Positions 42,380 to 52,028 of a stretch of DNA of 64,000 nt are shown in pieces; the stretch's first letter is position 1, and every line of letters begins with the position of its first letter. Position numbers and translations under genes: made by a program. Origin of the DNA: Papaver somniferum (taxonomy: Eukaryota > Streptophyta > Magnoliopsida > Ranunculales > Papaveraceae); NCBI RefSeq assembly GCF_003573695.1, contig NC_039358.1:95914117-95978116 (forward strand). The letters are read 5' to 3'. The notes under the pieces are model-generated. The model was not told where the DNA came from and did no database searches. It worked only from the letters and a program-made list of their open reading frames with translations.

Positions 42380-43538
42380 ATGGCTACTGAAATTCTGAGT
42401 AAATCTAATCTGTTTTCTCATACATATTACTGTTCCTCTTCATCTTCTTCACTCAAGAACTCATGTATTACTAACTCTTCTTTAAAAGTCCAACCTATTA
42501 AGTCCTTTTTGGATAGTGATTTTCATGGCCGAAGGATTTCTGTTCAACAAAAAATTGAAGGAAAAGAACCCAGAAAAGGAAATCTTCAGGTTTTGCCTAT
42601 ACAGGTCTGTTTCCAGAAAATAAAATGTAAATGACTTTATTTGGTATATCGTTAAATTTGGATTTTGCTTTGAGATTCAACTTAGATCTTTAACGGGTTT
42701 GTACTGATTTAATAACTTGATATGCAGATGAGCCTTTTAATTGGAAAAGCCCAGAAATGGTGGCAAAAGGGACTTCAAGAAAACATGAAAGAGATTACAT
42801 CTGCACAAGATCTGGTCGATTCTTTGTCAAATGCAGGAGATAAATTAGTTATTGTTGATTTCTTTTCTCCTGGATGTGGTGGTTGCAAAGCACTTCATCC
42901 AAAGGTATTTACCTTGATCTTGATCTTCATCAAATACATAGAAAGAAAAATATCATTTTTTTTTTGATGATTGGATTTGTATTGCAGATCTGTCAATTTG
43001 CAGAGATGAACCCAGATGTTCAGTTCCTTCAGGTGAATTATGAAGAGCATAAATCAATGAGTTATAGCCTCAACGTTCACGTTCTTCCATTCTTTAGATT
43101 TTACAGAGGTTCCCATGGTCGTCTCTGTAGCTTCAGCTGCACCAATGCCACCGTAAGTTATTTACCCCTCTAGAGTCTAGAGAAGATTCATTTGGAAAAT
43201 TTTCCTTATTTTTGGGTGCAATTTGATGAATTCAGGGATGTGTTTTTGTACAGATTACGAAATTCAGGGATGCATTGGCGAAGCACACTACTGATAGATG
43301 TAGTATAGGTCCAACAAAAGGGCTAGAAGAAGCAGAACTTATTGCTTTGGCTGCAAACAAGGATCTTTCCTTCAATCATACACCAAAACCAAAACCAACC
43401 AAAGAACAAGAACCTATTCCTGCTGAACAACAGAAACCACAACCAATTCCTGCATACTTAAATTATGCACTTCCTTCGAACTCTTCTAAAACCATCAAAG
43501 ATTCTGATGGAAAAACTTTGATCGCAGCCGGGAGATGA
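42380..43538 (+). CDS. Atypical Cys/His-rich thioredoxin (ACHT type), chloroplast, four exons
   Basis: Exons 42,380-42,604, 42,728-42,904, 42,988-43,152 and 43,254-43,538, all with GT...AG introns in phase 0; 283 residues. ACHT proteins are thylakoid thioredoxins that pass redox signals to 2-Cys peroxiredoxin and, for the ACHT4 type, to starch synthesis. Residues 1-75 are Ser-rich and basic, as in a transit peptide. The thioredoxin core spans about 85-200, with active site FFSPGCGGCKALHPK in which CGGC replaces CGPC. NVHVLPFFRFYRG supplies the cis-proline, and CSFSCTNAT and DRCSIGPTKGLEEAELIALA are family hallmarks. The tail is Pro/Lys-rich. The full frame and all splice sites are intact, the only clear functional gene here. 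Confidence 0.93.
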
Positions 43539-43669
43539 GGATAATCTTGATTCAAGTAATATCAACCCACATTCCGTTTGACTATTACCCTTTTTTTCTC
43601 CTTCTTATGTATAGATTATAGGTTCTTGTACTATGTACTCATCATCCACCTTTTAGAGGGAGAGATGGT

Positions 43670-43735
43670 GATAGAGAGGAACACAGATTACAGTTCTCCT
43701 GTGATAGAGAGGAACACAGATTACAGTTCTCATGT
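43670..43735. repeat. 33-bp tandem duplication in the thioredoxin 3' region
   Basis: GATAGAGAGGAACACAGATT... at 43,670 repeats at 43,703 with one difference. It lies about 130 bp after the stop codon, probably in the 3' UTR. Confidence 0.9.
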
Positions 43736-44046
43736 GTTCCGATTGTACATATATGTTATGGAGTTGCAGGCTGGTGTGTTTTTTTGACGTAACTTGCCTG
43801 CATTTATAGTGATGTCCTTTTTACTTTGTTTGTCAACGCATCTTGGCTTAGTATGGAATCTATGGATGAGCCATTTGTATCAATAATATATTATTATTGA
43901 TATATAGTTCTATCAATAATAATATTATTCATTTGGGTCTTAGGTTAAACGGGGGTATATTTTACTGTAAATTTTAGATTCGATTGTGTTTGATCCAAAT
44001 GTAAATTCGTTTATCTGTTCTATTTCTTGCATCAAAAATGATTAAC

Positions 44047-44210
44047 CCACCGTGAAAAAAACTGGTGGAATGCACCGTGTGAGAGGGGTGGGGATCAACT
44101 TCAGCCCATCCTATCCCAGTACAGAGAACGCTCAGCCCATCCTATCCCAGTACAGAGAACGCTCAGCTGGAACCGTTCGGTGCATTCCACGATTTTTCCG
44201 TTTGGTGTGT
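44047..44210. repeat. Small inverted-repeat element with an internal 31-bp tandem repeat
   Basis: The left arm (GAAAAAAACTGGTGGAATGCACCG, 44,053-44,076) and right arm (CGGTGCATTCCACGATTTTTCC, 44,178-44,200) are inverted copies. Between them the block starting CAGCCCATCCTATCCCAG occurs twice at 44,102 and 44,133. MITE-like, target duplication not determined. Confidence 0.75.
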
Positions 44211-44655
44211 AGCAAAGCATTTCTTGTATTCTCACTTTTCTGTTGCAAAAGTACTTATCTCGAGTTGTTTTATTTTTGGTAATTTCATTTGCGTGGCTGT
44301 GAAATGAAATGGAGTAGTCTGAACTTGTCTGTGACAGAAATGTAGTAGAAGGATTATGAGTGTTGAATTGACATAGTTTATTGATTGAATGAAAGTGTAT
44401 GTTGTTTAGGAATGATTTTTAATTGAGATATTGTATTGTTATTGATAATTTTGCATTGATGAATGATTAAAATCAATACGTATGTTGTCTAGGATAGATT
44501 GTTGATTGAGAAATTGTATTGGAATGGATAATTTTGGATTGATTGATGATTTTTTTGTAATGTGATAGATAATGTGGCTAAGAATTTTAGTTTAAATACA
44601 TTGAAACATTGTTTTGTGATGATTTTGTGTATATGCGTTTTTGTTTTGTGATGAT
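44211..44655. other. Intergenic DNA with GATTGATG-type short repeats
   Basis: Low-complexity AT-rich sequence. Variants of GATTGATTGATGA and TTTTGTGATGATTTTGTGTATATG recur. No gene seen. Confidence 0.5.
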
Positions 44656-44659
44656 TTTG

Positions 44660-46828
44660 TGTATATGTGTTTTGTAGATGTATTCTGAAAATTTCCAAAA
44701 TGTTGTGGATGATAGAGTTCCGATTTCTTCAGAAGATAATAGTGAACATACAGTGAAACTCCCAACGACGTTAGAAGAAGAGAGGACTAACCAAGGAAAC
44801 ATCGAAGTAGCGTAAGCAGTCTTTACGAATTGTATACTCAAATCAGCAGATTCCCACGTGCTAGACAAATTGTAGACAATTGTGGGTTTGGTTCCATTTT
44901 CAAAATTCATTATCCAAAACTACAAGACAACTGCCTAACTAGTGGTATATTTAAAAGGTGGTGGCATACCACCAATACATTTCACTTCCCTAGTTTTAAA
45001 ATAGGGTTTACCCCGTTAGACTTCACACAAATTACCAGAATTTCTATTCGCCTAGGAACTCCCATATTATTGTAAAAAATAAGTATTGACCAATTACATC
45101 AGATTGCACCCGAAACCATAGATTGCTTGCTCCCATATATAGACGCGACAGCTAGCACAAGAAGAGGGAGAGGATAAAATTTAAGAGAAATAAGAGGAAT
45201 ACAAGAAGTTAGAGAAGAAGACTAGTCGACTTGAGAGAAAATGTTGTGACTAGAAATGAGATCAAGGTTAGTTTGATTTAAATGTTTCTTGACCATAGAC
45301 TCGGCCAAGCCAACAATGTTATATTTGAGGAACAAATTGCAAGGTGGTTTTTGATGTGATGTTTGGGAAAGTCCTTTTCCCAAACAAGAATGATGTTGTT
45401 GAGATTCAATGGCTACATATAACGAGGGATTTGGAACTGCTCAGTTCTTATGATTGGGGTTCGGCGTTGTACGACAGTATGTTATGGGGCTTGAGTACCG
45501 GAGTAACGATACCCTCGGCTGAGTTGCGGTTCTTTTAATATCCATTGATGGTAAAAATTCATACCCACTAGTAAATTTACTTTCTTTACTTGTTTATTAT
45601 TTTTTACCGTCTAATGCAATTAGTCGTTAATAATATGTAACAATGTTGTGGGCATATTTCCGATGTCTATTTCCCTTTTTAAGGCCGGAAAATGAGTTGG
45701 TTTAAGATCCGTGGCCGACGGGTAGGTTATATGATGAAGACCAAAGAAACTTGGATAGAGGCGCACAAGTGATACTGGTTTCCATTCATTGGTTGTTGTG
45801 CGCAACCAAATAGACAACTTCTCGTTCAATTCTATAGTATGGTCGCCGTGGGAGGACAGACAATGGAAAATAAACCCCGAGGTGGTAGAAGCAAAACGAA
45901 TCTCTGAAACCGGAGGGTCTTTTACGATCCTTTTGGTCACAACTTCTTGTACCTTGGGGAACGATGTCTCAAGCAAGTTCTTGGAATCACAGTATTACCG
46001 TGCAATCCTCCTGATTCAACAGTAGACGCCGACACATCACGTACCTTGCATTATGAGGAAGTACAAGATTATGAGTACAAGTTGTGGTGGAAAAAGATGT
46101 CAGTTGGGAAGTACACAAGTACAATTGAACACGAAGGAAACTGAGATGTATATGATACGCAAGATCCCGATGCTTTTGTACGTCGACTACCACCGTCTAG
46201 GCAATCCACATACACTCAAGAGTTGGAGCCAGTCGTCCATCATCTCTTCCCTTATCCACCAACAATTCCGAAAGCTCGAATATGCGGCTCGGATCTTCAG
46301 GCGGTGGATGTACCTATTGGAAGGGAGTATTTGGATCAGTATCCTAGACCCGATTATAATTGCAATCAGGGTACAACTGTGAGTATCATGTCTTCTAATA
46401 CTTTTTTAAAAAATTATTTGTGATTTATTTATTTTGGTGTTGTCACAAAAATTTAAGAATTAAACTTATGTTGGTGTTTACAAGATATGTGGTTCGAAGC
46501 AAATATGGTCGCGGTTCAACAAAATATGGCTCTACAACATTTCCATTTCGACCCTACAAAGGAACTACAATCCAAAATCCTTTACGGTTCTAATTTCTGG
46601 GAGACGTATGTCAGAGACTATGTAGCACCATATACATGTGAGTCATCCACCCCTGGGCAGACTGGTGATTCGAGACCGTCGTCTTCTTCTTTTGTGCCAA
46701 ACAGTCAAGAAGATGTTGTCTACCATCCTTATAATGCGTCTGAACAAATAAATCAAAGTACAACGACGTTCCAAGATCAGGGTAATGAACAAGATCCATG
46801 GTTTCAAATGCCAGAACCGTACATATGA
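44660..46828 (+). pseudogene. Plant mobile domain (PMD) gene remnant
   Basis: PMD (aminotransferase-like, MAIL1-related) is a plant domain found in host genes and in several transposons. In three frames: FPRARQIVDNCGFGSIFKIH ... WWHTTNTFHFPSFKIGFTPL DFTQIT (44,845-45,040), GKVLFPNKNDVVEIQWLHIT RDLELLSSYDWGSALYDSML (45,365-45,480), VWSPWEDRQWKINPEVV (45,835-45,885), and a Ser/Gln-rich end closing MPEPYI at 46,828. The order and spacing of blocks match PMD proteins. Stops and frameshifts separate every block, although some gaps could be introns. Confidence 0.65.
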
Positions 46829-47074
46829 AATATTTGAATGGATAGTTTTTGAATTTCATAACGACTTTTTTTAATCAAAACGACTATTTTTTTTTTGTAT
46901 ATAACAGCTAGTTCTTTTTGTTTTATATGTACTGGTCATTTTGACTGTATAACGACTATTTGTTTTTTAATTATTCTACATGCTCTCATAATTTATCTAT
47001 ATATACCATATCATTCTCCTCCCAATTCAGTTATCCAAACATTATATTCTATTACTTAAAAAAAATGTGATTCA
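46829..47074. other. AT-rich spacer with AACGACTATTTT repeats
   Basis: Copies of AACGACTATTTTTT occur several times. Similar CCGTTATAAAGTAGTCGTT repeats lie next to the SANT-like genes further right, which suggests a shared element or UTR. Confidence 0.5.
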
Positions 47075-47530
47075 ACAAAGAATAAGATGTTGCTTTTGTG
47101 CAAGCATGGATTCATGCAAAAACCAATGTTCTTATCATAGTTCAAGCGAGCAGCAACCAATTCTGGAATATTGAATTTGAATGTTTTGAAAACATATCTG
47201 GAAATCCAAATGCGAGAAAGAAATCAAGTGTTTAAAACATGTTTAGTGTTATCAACAAGGAGGTTCTCACTTTTGTAACAATTCAGGCTGAAGTTAACAT
47301 ACGCAATCCTGGAATGACATATGAACAAAGGGTAAGAATTTTATAAGATATATCAATTTTATTAAATTTAAACTATTTTAACTCGTGTTCCCGTTTCTTT
47401 TTAAAAATTCCAGAAAAGTGCTGCTCGTTTAGACTATCTTAACCAGACAAGCAACAATTTTCCTCATGATGAATGCTATCAGCTCTTGAAAGCAAGCTTT
47501 GAGCCCTATAATCCCGATGAAATATAGATA
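47075..47530 (+). pseudogene. Myb/SANT-like (PIF/Harbinger ORF1-type) remnant, copy A
   Basis: The frame reads DVAFVQAWIHAKTNVLIIVQ ASSNQFWNIEFECFENISG ... NMFSVINKEVLTFVTIQAEV, then GTAAG at about 47,331 and, after a CAG at 47,413, KSAARLDYLNQTSNNFPHDE CYQLLKASFEPYNPDE. This is the trihelix-like DNA-binding domain plus following helix of plant Harbinger accessory proteins. Two internal stops (before DVAF and before NMFSV) make it a pseudogene. Only this copy of the cluster is on the plus strand. Confidence 0.6.
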
Positions 47531-47570
47531 TATCATTGGCGTCTTTTATCACCCAGATGTTCCTGCATCA

Positions 47571-47765
47571 AATGTTAATCAAGTCTTCGGCTCTACAATC
47601 CTGAAGAATGATTATATTTGAATATATTATCTTATATTTATGTAATTTTCTATCTTTTTGTGTTCTTGCATCAGATGTTAATCAAGTCTTCGGCTCCACA
47701 ATCCTGAAGAATGATTATATTTGAATGTATTATCTTATATTTATGTAATCTTCCATCATTTTGTG
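47571..47765. repeat. 92-bp tandem duplication
   Basis: TTCCTGCATCAAATGTTAAT at 47,571 repeats at 47,663 with few changes, and the copies share TTCGGCTCYACAATCCTGAA. A partial third copy of the start occurs near 47,766. Confidence 0.88.
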
Positions 47766-48250
47766 TTCTTGCAATCTAGATATGATATTTAAATTAGTTT
47801 AATTAAAGTTTTGACATAAATAAAACTGAAATTCCAGAAAATAGACAACAAGATTGGAACTATTGAATAAAAATCCAAATCACTTGTCGTAGTAATCACG
47901 GTTGCACTTAGCACGTGCAACAAGTCTTTAAACCATTAGGTGACCCTAATGGACGAGTTATATTCTCGTGAGGGTTTTCACGGAGTTTTACCCACAAAAT
48001 CTACACAATCATTTATTAAACTTTCAATATTCACTGGATGAACCAGCGGAATTGTCCGACGATTGATATCCAGGATTTTGGATACCATGAAATTGTAGCT
48101 TTCATCAAATGTGAATGCTTCCCCCTTTTCTTCCAATCAACGCGCTTTAACGACTTCGTGCTACAATAACACAACACAATATACTTATTGCTATAATTCA
48201 AAATCAATCAATTTAACTTTATTAGAAAACAACTTTAAAATACTTACAAA

Positions 48251-48523
48251 TTATTGAGGGGAAAGGATAATATGGATGGCGTTGAAGATCTGTTGTTGAA
48301 GAGCTATAAAATCGCATACGCCTTTTTGGATAATTTGGTATCTGTCATGAATTTGTTGAAGACTTATTCTCTTTGGATTCCCATAATCTTGTCTATATTG
48401 GTTATATATCTTTGCCCAAAAGGTTTCGGTCTCTGCCATTACAGGGGAAAGATCTACAACTCGACTTTCGGTGTACCATACTTTGATGATGGCCAAATCT
48501 TCAATTGGATCAAATGATCTCAT
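48251..48523 (-). pseudogene. Myb/SANT-like short ORF, copy B
   Basis: 90 codons: MRSFDPIEDLAIIKVWYTES ... ETETFWAKIYNQYRQDYGNP KRISLQQIHDRYQIIQKGVC DFIALQQQI. The tryptophan spacing (W at residues 16 and 36) and RY-IIQKGV-F helix match the Harbinger ORF1-type DNA-binding domain. It is uninterrupted but lacks the C-terminal half, so it may be a lone domain protein or a truncated copy. Confidence 0.55.
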
Positions 48524-49149
48524 GCTTGTGTTCGTATGAAGAGGTATGAGAGGTATAGAAAGAGGTGATTAGAAGTCTTGCAAAGTGTATGAAAATAGGT
48601 GTTTGTTGTTTGTAGAAAGATAACACAATTTATAATATCCGTCAAAAATAGCCGTTATAAAGTAGTCATTGAGATATAGTCGTTTAAAAGTAATCGTTAT
48701 AAAGTAGTTGTTGGGATTAAGCCGTTATAAACAACATTACAATTATTGAATAAGAATCCAAATACTTGTCGTAGTAATCACGGTTGCACTTAGCACGTGC
48801 AACAAGCCTTTAAACCCCTAGGTGACCCTAGTGGACGAGTTATAGTCTCGTGAGGGTTTACAGAAGAGATTTACCCACAAAATCTTAAACAACACCTGCA
48901 TTTACTAATCTTCGAGTCCGTCTTCTAGAAGATCACTGGCCGTGATTTCCGGATTTTATTGAGGAATGTTGGCCTTAAAGATTAAGTAGCACTCATAATA
49001 TGTAAATTCTGTACAGGTATTTAGCCGAAACAAAAATTTGACCATTTTCTCCTACGTAAAACAAACATAAAGCAATTGGTTAGTGTTTATTTGGAAAAAA
49101 CTTTTCAAATATCATAACTATTTATGATGACTTACCGTAATCGCAATTT

Positions 49150-49430
49150 TCATGTGTTGTGGAGCTTACCATGAATCCTTCTTTGAATGTCGACGTACTT
49201 GCGTGCCGCTATGTCAATTTGAGAAATCCGTTGTTGAACTTGTAGTCTGGTTCGGTTATTAACATTTCCAAACGCTTGTACAAAGCCGTCGAACACCAGC
49301 GTCCATTTTTCATTGGCGGAGAGTTCTTGAACATCTTCAATAGGAATAGTAGCAGCATTTACAAATGTTGTGGTGATTGCAACATCTTCTTTTACGGTAT
49401 GCCTAACCATTACTATGTTATCTTCAGAAA
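49150..49430 (-). pseudogene. Myb/SANT-like short ORF, copy C
   Basis: TVKEDVAITTTFVNAATIPI EDVQELSANEKWTLVFDGFV QAFGNVNNRTRLQVQQRISQ IDIAARKYVDIQRRIHG. The same domain as copy B in the second duplication unit, open for at least 86 codons. The first tryptophan is replaced by phenylalanine. Its 5' end near 49,410-49,430 is not certain. Confidence 0.55.
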
Positions 49431-49748
49431 CAAAAATTATAGGAGATACAGAGGATACTAAGTTTCATATTTGTGTTGAGGAAGCTTATGACAATTTATA
49501 AGGCATTGAAAGTAGCCGCTAGAAATTATCCGTTAAAATTTAGACGTTAAAGTAGTCGTTACAAAGTAGCCGTTGGGAAAAGAAAATAAAATTCAAATTT
49601 TCGTAACTAGAAATATATATTACTGATAAAAAGAAAACTACATTACTGAAACTAAAACAAAACGTTACTTAAACAAAAAACAATAAAACTAAGTTATTAA
49701 AAATAAAAGTCTAAACTCAAATAACTTAAAACTAAAACAAACTTTTAA

Positions 49749-51308
49749 TTAAAACTGGAACTGATTATGTCCTTGCCTCTCCAATTGCTTAGCCAATATG
49801 GCATTCTGTTTTAATTCAAAGTACTTTTTTGCATTTGGACTCAGCAAATCTAGATTCATTTGCATTATTTCCCTTTATTCTCTCTCTCGATTATGTTCAA
49901 TTTGTTGTTGTGTTGTATCTAGCAACCTTTCCATAATTTGGTTTTGTTGTAGCTGACGAGGTGCGATTGTCATTCGGGATTCTTTTATATAATCAACAAG
50001 TTTACTGACCGCGTCGCTCATTTGGGAATCTTGCGATGAGGGTGTAGCGGGTGTGCTTGGTCCAGAGCCCTTTTTGGTAGCTGCGGTTTTCTTCGCAGCT
50101 CTTGACTTGCGTTTATGGTTTTGTAATCCACCATACGACGATCCAGGTATTGTAGTTGGGTTCGTACTAGGAGTATATCCTTTTGAAAAAAGGATGCCAC
50201 AAGGGACATCAAAAGCGTTGGTATTGGGAGTATATCCTTAATTTGCAAATGGGGTTTCGACAAATTGGCTCGAAGATGAATTCTGAGAAGCTGGGGTTTG
50301 ACCATAAAACATACTTGAGATATTTCCAACATATTGAGATGACAAAGGACAAGATTCCTGATCCATATCTTCTTCTACACCTACTTCTACATTTGGAACA
50401 TCTTTAAGCATTTCATAATCAGTATCTCGATTAAAGAGTTTTTTGTGCATTTCAGAATAAAGGCTTCTCGCCCTTATCATCTACATCAATGTAATCAAAC
50501 CATTAATAAGATGTACATAAATTAAATTATTACAAAAAACATACACAATAACTATGATGACATATTTAGATAACATACCCGGTTATTAAGGTCCAAGCAC
50601 GGATCACTTGCATTGACTCTTTCAACACAATCAGAAAAATTATCCACTTCCGATTTGATTACGCTAAACCTATTACGAACACTTTTTATTATCCACCACA
50701 AGCTTCTACAAATTTGTTAAAAAGGGTTTTGTATAACTCGTTCATATCTTTAGAATTACTTCCATCTATAACACAGTAAATAGTAACAATGTGAAAATCT
50801 TCCAAAGTACTAACAGGGTGTTAGTCCTCAAGGGAGTTGGGCGAGTTGGGTGTAGTTGTATTTTTTCCCGTTAGTCGTGAGGGAGTTTGAGGGAGTCTCT
50901 TAAAATCCCCGTTAGTCGTGGGAGAGTTTAGAAGAGTCTCCCAAACTCCCTAGAAAACCCCGTTAGTTGTGGGGGAGTTTGAAAGAAATTCTTAAACTCC
51001 CTGTTAGTGGTAAAAATTAGAATGATAGGGAGTTTTTTTTTTTTTTTTGGGAGTTCTGGGGAGTTCTAGGGAGTTTATAGTGTATTTTTGCCTCACTCCA
51101 AATCTCTCAAAAAAGTAGAGATTTTGGGAGAGTTTCTCAAACTCCCTACACTCAACAGACCAAACTCTCTCAAACTCCCAATACTCTCTTACACTCCCTC
51201 AAAATCCCCAAGATTCAAAATACATTAAAATCCCTCCAACTCACTCGTGGACTAACCCCCTGTAAATCTTGCTATGTGTTTTCTTTTTTCCTTTTGAGGT
51301 TGCGACAT
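49749..51308 (-). pseudogene. Myb/SANT-like (PIF/Harbinger ORF1-type) gene, copy D, most complete
   Basis: It starts MSQPQKEKRKHIARF at 51,308. After a MITE (50,814-51,262) it continues FHIVTIYCVIDGSNSKDMNE LYKTLFNKFVEACGG, then, one frame over, SVRNRFSVIKSEVDNFSDCV. An intron follows (about 50,481-50,581), then MIRARSLYSEMHKKLFNRDT DYEMLKDVP and a Ser/Pro/Lys-rich middle (NHKRKSRAAKKTAATKKG, likely nuclear). The end, MNLDLLSPNAKKYFELKQNA ILAKQ, is the family's C-terminal helix; stop at 49,749. Damage: MITE insertion, one frameshift, and in-frame stops near 50,237 and 49,880. Harbinger elements need such a protein alongside transposase; no transposase is seen nearby. Confidence 0.6.
50814..51262. 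mobile_element. PIF/Harbinger-like MITE inside SANT-like copy D, TAA duplication
   Basis: Left end CAGGGTGTTAGTCC and right end GGACTAACCCCCTG are inverted repeats with one mismatch, flanked by TAA (50,811-50,813 and 51,263-51,265). The interior is full of GGGAGTTT/AAACTCCC and CCCGTTAGTCGTG repeats, so it can fold on itself. 449 bp. It splits the first exon of copy D. Confidence 0.82.
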
Positions 51309-51600
51309 TATGATGAGATGAGCAAAGGAAAATTAAAAAAACTCTTAAAGAAGATAATTTGAGAGATTTAAGTGAAAAAAAAACTATTTATAAGAAGAGG
51401 AGTTGGAGTGATTTGAATAGAGAGTTAGAGTTGTATTTATAGAGGATTTCTGAGAAGTTTTTGAAAATATGACCGTTTTGATCCGACGGTGGAGAGGATA
51501 GAGCCGTTATGGATGATGGATGGTTAGGATGGGGTGTGAGAGAAGTGTAAAGAAAAAAGGTCAAACAAAAAAATTTACGGATACGGAAACTCAGTTACAG
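51309..51600 (-). promoter_or_regulatory. Probable promoter of SANT-like copy D
   Basis: On the minus strand CTCTATAAATACAACTC (about 51,429-51,445) is a good TATA box roughly 130 bp before the copy D start, with a second TATAAATA near 51,386. Confidence 0.5.
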
Positions 51601-51610
51601 TCAAAAATGC

Positions 51611-51662
51611 TACGGAAACTAAGTATCCGTCTCAACTGCCATATGGATACTCAGTTTCCGTA
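51611..51662. repeat. 20-bp-arm hairpin
   Basis: TACGGAAACTAAGTATCCGT (51,611-51,630) pairs with 51,643-51,662 (ATGGATACTCAGTTTCCGTA) with two mismatches around a 12-base loop. A third related segment precedes it at about 51,580. Confidence 0.85.
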
Positions 51663-52028
51663 AAGCAGAAATATTGATGCAAAGTCAATTTCTGTCTCAT
51701 TTCCTTTCCCTACTACCCGGATCAGATGGATCCACCTAGTAGGGAAACCCAGGGATATCCCTACTTTTGTAGGGATATGAGAGACCATAGTAGTTGCCAA
51801 TTTTGATTTTTCCCTACAAATGAGGGATAGGGAAGGGAAATGGGGCACCATAGTGCTTGGCCTAAGAATATGTAGAATCTACCACATGTTTTGTGTTAAA
51901 AAATATATATATTTCTTGCTTCAAAAAAAAAGAAGATAGATACACAGTTATAATCACCCAGTTTTATCTCTCTCATTTATATAAAAAATCTCCTTATGAA
52001 AAAATAAATAAATAAATAAATAAATAAT
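51663..52028. other. Spacer with GGGAAAGG inverted arms and an AAAT microsatellite
   Basis: CATTTCCTTTCCCTA (51,699) and TAGGGAAGGGAAATGG (51,827) are inverted. TAGGGAWATC blocks recur between them. AAAT repeats at 51,999-52,026 lead into the LINE tail. No gene. Confidence 0.6.

Larger units (their letters stand above)
47858..49600. repeat. Tandem segmental duplication of about 0.9 kb with a SANT-like ORF in each unit
   Basis: The block TCGTAGTAATCACGGTTGCA ... CTCGTGAGGGTTT at 47,887-47,980 recurs at 48,771-48,865, 884 bp apart. Each block is followed by a minus-strand SANT-like frame (48,251-48,523; 49,150-49,430) and by GCCGTT/AGTCGTT-rich sequence (48,640-48,730; 49,515-49,580). The coding parts are far more diverged than the downstream block. 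Confidence 0.8.
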
